Below are positions 36,286-47,760 of a stretch of 64,000 bases of DNA, piece by piece. The DNA comes from Vespa crabro (taxonomy: Eukaryota; Arthropoda; Insecta; Hymenoptera; Vespidae). A model generated the notes under the pieces. It worked only from the letters and a program-made list of their open reading frames with translations. It was not told the origin of the DNA and ran no database searches. Every line of letters starts with the position of its first letter. Position 1 is the stretch's first letter. The stretch lies in NCBI RefSeq assembly GCF_910589235.1, contig NC_060956.1:3580400-3644399 (forward strand), in the 5' to 3' direction. Both the position numbers and the translations under genes were made by a program.

Positions 36286-37993
36286 ATCTCGGACACGTAA
36301 CCTCGGATTCCGTTTCCGATTCCTATCTTCATATACATAAGCACAGATCCTTCCTCTCTACAGCGTGTTTCGTAAGTTTATTAGCTCTTTATTTTGGTGT
36401 CTACGGATGACAAAATTCTTTTATTATTAGAATTAATAAGAATTTGAATTTGTTTTTAAAACGTTCGATACAGTTTTATATCGCATTTCTTTGATCACGT
36501 GACAACGTAATCGATCATCTCTCAACCGTAACGATTTAAATCAATCGATAATCAAAAATTAAATTAAATATTCAATAAAAAAAAAAAAATTCCGACAATT
36601 TTCTAATAAAAAATCATAATATATTTACATTACTTTTTTACTCGAATATGTCAGTTGATCAAAATCAAATGGAAAAAAATATTATATTTTAAAAACTTTC
36701 AATTTTATCGGCTTTCTTTCTTTCTTGTTTTAACATTACACGCCACATGTAAATATCTCAAATAAGATTCAACTGGCGGATGTCCAACGATAAAAAAAAA
36801 AAAATAATTTAAATCTTTACAACAATCTTTAATTATAATAATGTAGAAATAATTCTATTGCATTAATAAAAAAAATAAAATAGAGTGATACCAACATAAC
36901 CAAGGACGTGAGAAGATAAACCGATCTATACTCCTCACGTAAGAGTATCGTTAGTATAAGTATAATCTTACTTTATAATGATTCTTCAATTATCTTCATT
37001 GCAAATTATCTCTAATTTATCTCCTATTCAACATCCTTTTTATTGTTCTAATAATGACCATACGCATATACCATACATAAGAACATATAATTACAGGTTT
37101 TTTTTTTAAACTTTATCATTAATTATTCAACAGTGTTTTATAAAAAACTGAAATAATTATAATTAAAGGATATTATTCGTGTAAAGAAAATAATGTTATT
37201 ATAAGTACGAAGGAAGATATTTTTTATTAAAATGTATAAATATTCGTGATTTCATTTTCCCTTTTATAAGAAATCGGATCAATAGAGAATAAGAAATATT
37301 TATGTGCGAGTATTCTCTTGTCAGCGATTATACAAATTTTTACAATAGTAATAAATGCATGCACGTTTGTAAAAAAGATGAAACATTAGAAATACCAAAA
37401 TATGATACCAAATGAAACGAAATTATTATAAATCAAAATAAAACAAAGAATAATCTATTAAATCTCAAATTTTATTTCCTTAGACTTCTTACTCTTAATA
37501 ACGAAAAAGGCAGACTTATTTGAATGCAAATTCAGTCGCATGATTCATCTCATTTAAATATATTATGTCTAGCAACAAACTTTCACCGACTACTTAATCA
37601 TTGCAATTAGAAAAAAAATGAAAAAGAAAAAGGAATGACAAACGAAATATAGTAAATGTTATATCGATATACAATACAGGATTAAATTAAAATAAGATAT
37701 ATAGAAATTTGTTGTTATAGATAATATTTACATACCCCCAATCAATTCATCCTTTCAGTAAAAAAAAAAAAATTGTAAAAAATGAAAATAACAAAATTAA
37801 ATGCTAGAATGTTCAAATTTCGTAATTTTTTTCTACGTGTCCATCATATAAAAATTCTACAATTTACAAATTGATAATTTAACTATGGAAGTCCTATGTA
37901 AATGTATACAATGGTAAATCAAAACGATTATTTTTTGTACATGGAAAAAAAGCGGTACAGAGATGTATTATTTCAAAATGTTTAAATATTAAG

Positions 37994-38033
<40 letters not shown>
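37994..38033. repeat. (AT)n microsatellite
   Basis: 40 bp of alternating TA. Confidence 0.95.
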
Positions 38034-38035
<2 letters not shown>

Positions 38036-38224
38036 CCTTGCTTTCTAAAAAATCTCTGTACTTCTGCAACGTAAGTACTAGTATTAATACTAGTAATACT
38101 GAAAATACTTAATATCCATCTTATGTTATTGCTCAATGTATGATTATGCTCAAAATATAAACATTCTTATTTTTTTTACACTTCTTTTGTAATTCTATAT
38201 ATCTGGAACAAATGAGAATATTAA

Positions 38225-41200
38225 CTAGTCCTCTGTAGTAAGTTGATACCGCGAACCCAAACCCTCATTTGTAAAAATATCGAACTCTTCTCGACTTGTT
38301 AAAGCGGAACGAACATCGTCTAACGACAAAGTTTGTGGACATCTGTAAATAAAATTAATATGTGATGATTATATATATCACTGATTTTATAGTAGTTAAT
38401 TATTATATTAAGTTAGATAGTAATAATTGTAAAATATTATTACTCTTTGCCATTGCTCTTTTCCCAAGCTTTAGCTAAAGATGTTCTGACAATATCTTCT
38501 ATAAAACATTCCATGGCCTGAAGAGATAAAGAGTATATATTTTATATCGTATATTTAAAATTTAAATAAAAATTTTTCATATTTAACATATTAACTAATC
38601 TTACCCTTATCATGACACGACTTGCAGTGCAATGAAACACATTAGGAACAATTTCCTCTGGTTTTAATGTAATGCCAATGCTTCTAGTTGTCTCGCAAAT
38701 AAAATTATGCAGTGGTAATAATTTTTCTTCTAGATCAAGGGATATAGTTCTAGATGTTGTTATTTCATTATTACAATCAAATTTAAAACAATTTTGTTGC
38801 GTTGTTTTATTATTTTCAGAATTCTGACAAGTTAGTATGTCGATGTCTTCTTCTTGAGAATCATCGTTATCCGTTGTTAAATTCTTTGATATATCATAAG
38901 ACGTTTGAAGCCACTTTTGAAATGCTATTGGTTCTGTACATGTTGATGTTGTTGCTGAAATTTCTGTACATGGTAATCTTTTTGCTCCATTCATTGTTGT
39001 TGTTGCATCTATGCCAAAACAAGAACGTGTTGGTGTATATCCATACAATCTTGCCCAAAGTATTATCTCTTTCACTGACCACAATTTATCTTCCGCAGTA
39101 AGTTTTTTACGTAAAAATGATCGTATTGTTTTTGCTCGCCACCATTCATAAGCTGCACGTTTACCCATATTATGATTAAAATATTCTTCCTCTGTGGCAC
39201 AAGCATAAGGATGTAAACGTTTGTAATCTGGATCAGATGCATATGGAGTGACAATAGGTATCCTACGTATAATAAATCGTAATAAACCTTCTATATCTGT
39301 AATTTTTACGATCTCTATCGATTTAAGAACTTTATCATATAAATCTTCTTTACTATGAAGCTTTAATTTATCTTTACCCAAAATGATTCTTGATTTTCCT
39401 ATTTTACCATTATGATTAATTGATTTTGGAAGTGTTTGATCTTTTTGCAATGTTGATATATCTAAATGTGAAGAATTTGTATTATACGAATTTGTCGTAT
39501 TGTTAGAAGCATTATCTGCTATTTTTAATGCCGGTACATCAGAATTCAAATTTAACAAGAGACTATTTGATGGTTTAATCTCCAATATTGCATATGTATT
39601 ATCATTTTTATTATTTGTAGTTGGTTTCCCCGTTTGTTTTGTTTGTTTTTTCAAGAGACTAGTTCCCCTAGGAATAAGTATACTTGTCTTTGAATTAACA
39701 TAACTCAAACAATTGTTTGTATCAATTTTGCAATGATTTTTTGCATATTTGACAATGTTCATTTTAGAAGGACATATATTATTTGCTTCCATTGAAGTAC
39801 GTTTATTATTTTGTAAAATTAACATATGCTTGCCTGCAGCTGGTTCAAACGAAGGAGGTATTGAAATTTGTAATGGACGCAAATTTGATTTAAAATTTAT
39901 TGGACATGAAGTACTTTTATTTGACTCATTTATATTATTTCCAAAATGTTCTTTTTGGATAACTTCTTCAGAACATACCTCTTCCTTCCTCATTAAATCC
40001 GTCTTGGAATCAATGCTTTCTAAAGAAGACAAGAGTTTACTGTTATTTTTAACCCATAATGACGATGATCCAACTTTTGTATATTTATCATTTTCATCAC
40101 TTATATCTTTTTCAATATTATGTTCCTTATTTACGCTAGTATTGATTTCAGCAGATTTCTCTGTATTTGCACTAGATGTGCATTGCCAATTATTAAAACA
40201 TTCTTTTATTGAATTTGTATTATTTCCAGATAGTTCTACCATTGAATTTATGGATTTCTTAATTGGATTAATCTCAGGTAAATGTTCTATAGTTATATTA
40301 TTCTCTACAAATAAATTAGTTTCATTAGATATATAATTATTTATATAATCATGATCATGACAAACAGAAAATTGTATCTGTTCCAATTGTGTCATATTAC
40401 TGTTACAACTAGATGTAAGTGTATTATTATTTGTCATAAATGACATTGACTGTCCAGTAATCTCATCATTAGGCTCAGATTTAACAACGGATACATCTAA
40501 TTGCATTTTCATATCATTTAACTTATTGTCTATATTAGGAACTTCTATATCATTTGTTTCAGATTTCACAGTAATTGTAGCAGAATCAATTGAAGTACTT
40601 GATTTTTGTGATGTTCCAATGATCATAGAATCAGATTTTTTCACATCATTGACAGTACAAGGATTTATTTCTTCTGTAGAACTGTCAGAAATTTCATTAT
40701 TAGCTTGTATAAGAACACTTGGATCCATTGTATAAATCCATACATCAACTATAGTTTCAGAACCTAACGTTTGAAGGCCAGTATATGTACGATCTAATTT
40801 GAGATGATGAATAATATCCATTGGTTTATTAATTGGATTTTTAAAATGTAACTGTACTCTTAGTGGAAATTCACCCCAACCTCGTCTTGAGAGATGAAAT
40901 GGAGCAGATGATACTTCAACAACATCATTTGGTCTGTAACTTGGATGCAAAAAAAATCTAACTTTACTTACAAAATCTCCAATATTAGAAACCTCTTTAC
41001 TACCTCGTACATATATTGTCCATTTATGACTGGCAGGATCTTCTCTCCAGTCTGGTGGAATCCACTTGGAAATATTGCCAATCACTATACGTTTTCGTAC
41101 TTTATGCCTAACACCTCTAGAAGGACATGCAGGTTCTGGTACTCCACTTTTTGGTGGTATATAACGTGGAATTTTTTTTGGTGGTTGAATATCATCTTCA

Positions 41201-41800
41201 TTTTGATCTTCAAACTGCATACTTGTATTACATTCCTTTGAGGATTCTGTTATATTCTCAGTCTTTAAAACATTATGCTCAGTTGTTTTTGTTTTTGTAG
41301 ATGAAATATATGAATATCCATTTAAAAATCGCGGATCCGTGGATGTAGATGGTATAGCAAAATCATTATGTGGCCGTTTAGGACTTTTTCCAATCAATTG
41401 TTTAATTGCTGGATGAATACGAACTTGTTGCGTTTCTCGAATTTGAGGGGCTTGACATTGTTTACGATTATAGAAATCAGTAATGATAACGTATCGCAAT
41501 AAATGTAAAGTCTTCAATGCCTTATGTAATCTTTCTTGAATTTGTAAAACTTCATTTCTTTTTGCATCTATTTCTTGTGAAAATTCCTTTTCAATAATTG
41601 CAGTTATTTTTCTTGCTGTTGAACGAGCTAATCAATAACAAATTTTAATATAAATTCAGTCTATTCATTAATAGTATCAGAATTTTTTAAAATTTGATCT
41701 TACCATTTTCCTCGCAAACTTCTTCTTGATTTTTATTAGTAGATATTGGAATTGTGTAGTCAGGATCTTGATCATCAAGTAGATTCTTCACGTTACTCAT
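38225..41800 (-). CDS. YEATS2: YEATS domain-containing protein 2 (ATAC complex subunit)
   Basis: Four minus-strand exons: 41704-41800, 38605-41627, 38444-38517 and 38225-38342 (3312 nt, 1103 aa). It opens with MSNVKNLLDDQDPDYT, then a coiled helical segment (AIIEKEFSQEIDAKRNEVLQ). The YEATS fold is at about residues 205-325: KRIVIGNISKWIPP, VRFFLHPSYRPNDVVEV, the acyl-lysine pocket loop HLSRRGWGEFPLRVQLHF, and LKLDRTYTGLQTLG. A long disordered Asn/Ser-rich region fills the 3-kb exon, ending in a conserved helical block (SIEIVKITDIEGLLRFIIRR ... AAYEWWRAK). The last three exons carry a histone-fold-like end (HCTASRVMIRAMECFIEDIV). YEATS2 reads acetylated/acylated histone H3 for the GCN5-containing ATAC acetyltransferase complex. 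The pocket Trp-Gly motif is intact, so reader activity is expected. Confidence 0.94.
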
Positions 41801-42916
41801 TTAGCGTATTTAGTCTAAAAAATTTTTAAATTCACTCAAAAATCAAACTATCAGAAAAAGATGTGTATATTAAAAATCTAATTTATATTTATAAATATAC
41901 ACTTTTTAATTTATTATTTTTAATTATACATTTAATACTATTTATTATTTTACCTGAGCACTGTCACAAATTTTGGAATGGAAGTGTATAGTAGTGATGC
42001 ACTTATGACACAACTTATAATCAAATGATAAAATATTATTTATATGTGTTTTTAAAATCATTAATATCATAATTTAAGTGTATACTTTAGTTATCTTCAC
42101 TGCTTACTTTATTTTAAATGTAATTATTGAAAAGTTGTAAATAATGTAGCTGTACGAAAAATCAGATTCAGGTTATATTATAATCACTGCAAAATGCATA
42201 AACTCTATACACCAGACACATGGACGTTAGTCGAGTAAAACCCTCTACAGAATATATCGACTTCACAAATGTAATATTACTTCGTGTATTTAATTCTATG
42301 ATCTATTTACAATTTTAATCCTTCATTTCTATTGGACAATCGTCCCGCGATATTGAAGAGCGATCACCAATGAGAATATAGTTAGAAACGGGAATGTACA
42401 TATCGCACATTTAGAAGTCCCAGTTAGGCATCTATATCTCTCTTTCCTCCTGGTTTCGACGAAGGCAGTTTCTATTTTCCATTTTTTCAACCTGGAAAAG
42501 ACGGAGGTTCGTTAATAATTATTGTCCGGTAGAATCTGAGAACATCGTTTATTTATAAATCATTATACTAATATTGATAACGTAATTTTGATTATGAAAT
42601 ATTTTTCTTTGATTTGAGAAATTAATTGACTAGTATTTTTGTCTCTATGAATTATTGGAAGGTTCAATTATAAAAGCATTGTATCTTCATATGTCACTTT
42701 TATTTTTGTTTTATATTGTTATATGCAAAAACAGAAGATTGTTATTCTTATGAGTATGACAGCGTTAAATATTAAATTTTTGAAGAAGTGTGTCATGTGA
42801 TTAGGGAAAAACATTAATCAAAAATAACCTCTAAATATATAAAGCAATTTGTGATATATCTTGTAACTGTTGAATAATATTGAAAGGAATATTTTTATTA
42901 CAGGACACCATTCAAA
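41801..42916. promoter_or_regulatory. Divergent promoter region, YEATS2 / RpL27
   Basis: 1.1 kb with no coding signal. Two inverted CCAAT-type motifs (ATTGG near 42332 and CCAAT near 42369) precede a pyrimidine-rich start region at about 42436-42450 (CTCTCTTTCCTCC). That looks like the 5'-TOP leader typical of ribosomal protein mRNAs. A non-coding RpL27 exon probably runs from there to about 42508 and is spliced to the acceptor at 42902, just before the ATG. Confidence 0.5.
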
Positions 42917-43496
42917 ATGGTGAAGATTATGAAAAGTGGTAAAGTCGTACTGGTCCTTAGTGGCCGGTATGCTGGAAGAAAAGCTATTGTAATGCGTACT
43001 TTTGATGATGGTACTACAGACAAGCAGTATGGACATGCTATGGTTGCTGGTATCGATAGATACCCACGCAAAGTCCATAAAAGAATGGGAAAAGGAAAAT
43101 TACACAAACGTTCTAAGATTAAGCCTTTTGTAAAAGTAAGTTGAATGGGACATTCAATATTTTTGCTATCACTCTATATTTTCTTATTTATATTACTATT
43201 ATTGTTTTAGGTTTTAAATTATAATCATTTAATGCCTACAAGATATACAGTACCAGAACTACAGTTAGATAAAGTAGCTCCTAAAGATCTTAAGGATCCG
43301 ATGAAACGAAAGAAGGCAAGATTCCAAATCCGTGTTAAATTTGAAGAAAGGTATGTAAACTTCTATTTGTTAATTTTACTATAAGATCAAGAAATGTTCA
43401 ATAAAAATATTAATTGCAATGTAATAATTCTTATATTTTTTTCACAGGTACAAATCTGGCAAAAATAAATGGTTCTTCCAAAAATTAAGATTCTAA
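42917..43496 (+). CDS. RpL27: 60S ribosomal protein L27 (eL27)
   Basis: Three coding exons, 42917-43135, 43211-43350 and 43448-43496 (408 nt, 135 aa), the conserved length of animal eL27. The N-terminal KOW-type segment (KIMKSGKVVLVLSGRYAGRK) is followed by VAGIDRYPRKVHKRMGKGK, TRYTVPEL and the conserved end WFFQKLRF. It is a structural component of the large cytosolic ribosomal subunit. The upstream CT-rich leader suggests 5'-TOP translational control. Confidence 0.98.
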
Positions 43497-43773
43497 TCTT
43501 TTCAAATAAATACTTATATTCAAAATATATGGTGTGTTCAATTTTTTTCTTATTATAACATTCAAACTTTGATACTCCTTATAAAAATATTGATTGAAAT
43601 ATTTGAAACAAAATCATTTTTAATATTTAAAATTGCTTGAACAATTAATTTAAGGAATATAATTTATTTTACATTAATACATAGTACAATTTTTACTATC
43701 TTATAGTTTTAATAAATAAATATAAAAACGTTAATAATTTCAATAAAATGATTAATTAATTAGCTGCTATTGA

Positions 43774-45728
43774 TTACTTATCAAGCTTTGCAACGCGTTC
43801 GGAAAGCGATGTTATATTATTTTTTATAACTTCTAAATTTGATGCAAAACTTTCTTGTACACCCGCGAGTAAACATTTATTGCTGTCCATAAATTGAGTA
43901 TTTTGTTTCTGTAGATCTTCAAACTGTTTCATTGCCTTACTGTAGTTCGCAGCTATTAAAAAAGAAATTATAATAATTATAATACAAGGCAATATATATC
44001 ATCTTTCATTTAATAATAATAGAATATTTTTATATATTTATACTTCATCGTATAGTATAATATTTGGACCGACCTTGTTCATGTATAGTACTCAAAGATG
44101 TCATTCGATTTATAGTTAGAGGTAAAATATCTGACATACTTTCTGTCTTTTTCACTATTTTATACATTTCTTCGATCTGTTATGAAAAAATAATTAATTA
44201 CTTAACTCCATCTATTTTCTATAGTTCACTAATAATTTATATGAAACCTTTTGTTTTAATTCTGAATCAGGAGTCAAAGTAGATTTCTTCTGAGCAATAG
44301 TATCAATCCTATAAATCAAAGCGGATAATCTACTTTCAATGGCATCCAACTGACTAGTATCTAAAAGTGCAGCTTTTGCACTTAGTTGCTGTACTGCATC
44401 CATTATACCTTGACATTTCAAATTCTATAAAGTGTAAGATGGTACAGAATTATTTTCACAATTAATAAAAAATGGAAAGATATAAATTACTTCGAAATGT
44501 TATCATTACCCGTGAAAAAACAGAAAAATTTTCATTAGATGTACCAATGACACTTTCAAGACAACATAATCTTTGTTCTAATTGCACGATTCTTGCAATT
44601 TCTTGCATTTTAGCTTTTTCTGGAAGATACATCATTTTGTATTCCAAAACACCAGACGGAGATGTTTCTTTTGTCTCTGTGATCTCTGGTTTCATTTCTG
44701 TTTCTGATTTGGGAATGCCAGTGTTTCTAAATACTTCTATTTGTGATATCAGTTGCCTAAAACAATCAATTATATAAAAACTATATACCAATCATTTATT
44801 AAGAACACAAAATATACTTCAATCTAGCTCCTTGAGGATCTGAAAGCAGTTCCATAAGACCAGAACCAAGAGATTCTTCTAATTTTAGATCATTTATTTC
44901 TTTTCCTAATTGCTCTACTTGAGATATTATATCTATTGCAGATTTGACTTCCTCATTTTCTTCTTTTGCATTTTCCTAAGAAAGCAAATAAATATACTCG
45001 CATGTTATAAAATTATTAAATACAAAAAAAAAAAAAGAAACATTTGTAACATCATACTACCTTCAATGCATTTATTTCTTCATACAATTCTTTCACTTCG
45101 CATTGCAACCGTTGATATTTTTGAATAGGAGTTTCTTTTTCATCTTCACCTGGAAGTTCATAATCTCTAAACCTATATTTAATAAAAATAATAAATTACT
45201 TAATTATATAATATATTCATATAATAGATTAAACATAAATATATTTAATAAGTTGAATACCAACTTGTAACCTGTTCTTGATTTACGCGAAATAGAATCT
45301 GAAAAATCAACTTTGGTGTCTCCTACTGTCTTGGTTCTAAATTTACTAAAAGCTTCTCTAGCATTTATATGTAACTTTTCTATGGAATCTGATTCATCCT
45401 GGAGACATAAAAAATTAAGTTTCATAATATAAGAATATATTATACAGCATCATAATTATTTTACCTCTGAGTAAATTTCAAATTGTTCTGACTCTGGTAA
45501 ATCAGTTGTTTCATAAACGTCAACTTGATCATATGCCTGTAATATTTCATTAATTATTAACAATTTATGTATCTTAATAAAATTACACAAGAAAATAAAA
45601 ATACACGGATATAAAATATTCAATACAACTATATATTTGTGATCTTTATAGAAATACTATCTATAAAAGTATAAAATGTAGAAAATACATACAATTCCAG
45701 GTAAATCAGAGTATTTAGAATCCGCCAT
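43774..45728 (-). CDS. DCTN2: Dynactin subunit 2 (dynamitin, p50)
   Basis: Nine minus-strand exons: 45693-45728, 45465-45536, 45265-45398, 45061-45172, 44818-44975, 44510-44756, 44248-44424, 44074-44176 and 43774-43952 (1218 nt, 405 aa). It begins with the hallmark MADSKYSDLPGI and DQVDVYETTDLPE. KVDFSDSISRKSRTGY follows, then long alternating coiled-coil helices (IISQVEQLGKEINDLKLEES, VQLEQRLCCLESVIG, LDAIESRLSALIYRID) to the C-terminus. Dynamitin is part of the dynactin shoulder and links dynein to cargo in the cytoplasm. The length and start match the family. The E3/E4 junction (TGYK|FRDYELPGED) is the only option that keeps the frame open. Confidence 0.94.
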
Positions 45729-46153
45729 TATGACAAGTTATGTAAAGCTTGTACAACAGAAATGATTCTGTACTTATAAAAATGATAGTTATTATTAAAA
45801 TGCACTTATAATGGTAAAATGACAGTAATCTGACAATTGTAAGAAATTGGATCGACAAAGATAGTATACACGTAGACTGTTATACAGATCACTTATCCGG
45901 TGTTGTAAGATGGGATATCTTATGTACTGCCCTCTATTTTCGTTTGCACTGAGGCTCCATCTAGTTCACAAATATTTATTTGAAATATCGAAATAATTTT
46001 ATTTCATGCAAAATCTACAATATAATGAAACCATTTAATTATATATATATATATAAAACAAACATGTAGTGTTTTTACATTTTTACTATTTATATTTAAA
46101 TATTCACACAATAATGTTGTATTATAATAATTATTTTATTTACAATTTATAAA
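45729..46153. promoter_or_regulatory. DCTN2 promoter and mL13 3' flank
   Basis: 425 bp between two tandem minus-strand genes. The less AT-rich part at 45840-45965 probably contains the DCTN2 start site; the right part is the mL13 3' UTR. No coding signal. Confidence 0.45.
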
Positions 46154-46961
46154 TCACTTAAGAATATAATCTTCAGGATAGGCTAACAATTTTGGAAATT
46201 GTTCTACTTCTTCTTTGGGAATATGATCTAATCTAACTGGAACTGGTCTTAATTGCTTAATCTGATTACAAACATTCTTAAGCATTTCTTCTGGAACATT
46301 TTCATCTGGGAAAACATGTAATCTTTGCATCGTGTGTCTTCTTTGTAAATTTCCTTTCAATGCACGATACACTGCTTTAGTTACTATCTACATAAGGATA
46401 ATATAAATTAAAAATAAATTATCTTGTTAATAAAATCTATAAATATAAGATAGATCATGTTAAGATATAAAATGTATTCATTAATTACCAAAGTTGGATT
46501 TTTATTATGAAGTTCCCAAGCAAGAGTCCAAGAAGCACCACCGATATATGTGTTATGATGGAAATACACACGTTTTCGCCACTCGTCTCCTCGTAAAGCT
46601 ATATCTTTACTATTTATTACGATCACATGATCACCACAATAATCTGTATGAAAGATCGTCATTTTATAAACTAGATATTTTTGAAATATCAATATACACT
46701 TAAGTATTATATTATTAAACTTACTCATTGGATGATATATTGGCTTATGTATACCCATAAGATAAAGCTTTATTTTTTCTGCACTTAGATAGGGATCTTG
46801 CCATTTTGCGTCATATATATGCCAAATAGTTGAAAAAGTGTTCCATTGCTAAAACATTTAATAATTTTATTAAATAATATAAAATGATTAATGTTATATT
46901 ATTAATTTAAAAATAATAAATATTTTAAAAAACAAACCTGTGCTCTTCGTAAAATTGACAT
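46154..46961 (-). CDS. mRpL13: Mitochondrial large ribosomal subunit protein uL13m
   Basis: Four minus-strand exons: 46938-46961, 46725-46848, 46489-46643 and 46154-46387 (537 nt, 178 aa). The start MSILRRAQQWNTF is followed by the uL13 fold: IWHIYDAKWQDPYLSAEKI, CGDHVIVINSKDIALRG, KRVYFHHNTYIGGASW, VYRALKGNLQRRHTMQRL and FPDENVPEEM. The length is that of animal MRPL13, which lacks a long cleaved presequence. It is part of the mitochondrial 39S subunit. It shares its upstream region with the divergent DLAT gene, fitting joint control of mitochondrial genes. Confidence 0.95.
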
Positions 46962-47760
46962 AATAATTAAGATAACCTTTGATATTAGTGTATATAATAA
47001 TTTCAAAATTCAATTCGAAATGTACATAGTTCTTTATAAATCTTATTTTTAAATTATTTGTAATATAACCTATAATAATACGATTTCAGATAAGGTATGA
47101 TATAGTATCGAAATGGATGCAAATGTGATTATCGATAATCGCAAAGTATCGATATACAGTCATATTATTCTTAAATCCAATTAATTTATTCTAATTTTTA
47201 TTTTTTTTGTTTTGACTTAATTACATTTCCTTTCTGTATATTTTCTATATTCATTATATTATTAATGCTTTTTACTTAATGAAAAACTACACTGACATAT
47301 TAGTAAAGTTTATGTGAATGTAAAGTAGTATAATAAAAAAAGTTTTTTTTTACCAAACTTCAATTAAAACTTATACATGTAAGCTCATATGAACTTGCGA
47401 ATTTGTTTTTCTTTAACATCTCTCATAAATATATTTTTTAAATTTCATAAATGAATGTTTTTTAAGTGTGGCAAAGACGGCGCTGTAAAGCTTTATAAGG
47501 TAAAGTGTCAGAGTCATCGACACTACCCGTATTGAATGAGAATAAATTTCATGGTTGAAATCACGTGACCTTGCGAACGACCTCTAATTTGGCACAAACG
47601 TATCCGTCATTTGGTCCTCCTTTATTATATTCTGAAATATATTTCGAAGTGCTCGTGGACAATTTTTGGGTAACTATACAATCTGAAAAAAATCTTTTTT
47701 GATAAACTTTAACTATTTCAATTCGATAGTGCGAATAGATATTGTTAAAGCGATCAAGAT
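46962..47760. promoter_or_regulatory. Bidirectional promoter, mRpL13 / DLAT, with two DRE sites
   Basis: About 800 bp between divergent start codons. TATCGATA, the DNA-replication-related element bound by DREF in Drosophila, occurs twice: 47130-47137 (inside a 14-bp palindrome, 47127-47140) and 47147-47154. The DLAT side (about 47465-47600) is richer in G+C and probably contains its start site. Confidence 0.55.

Larger units (their letters stand above)
34905..38224. other. Upstream region of the LGR gene and intergenic space to YEATS2
   Basis: No supported gene. It includes polypyrimidine runs (34944-35025), a GC-rich CCG/GTC repeat (35053-35113), a CT tract (about 35583-35620), a 37-bp poly(A) run (35996-36032), a CRE plus TATA-like stretch (36240-36285) and an (AT)n tract (37994-38033). 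The first 2 kb are likely LGR promoter/5' UTR. The end next to 38225 is YEATS2 3' flank. Confidence 0.5.

Noticed and set aside
38802..41241. Open frames on the plus strand opposite YEATS2
   Set aside because: Antisense shadows of the 3-kb YEATS2 exon.
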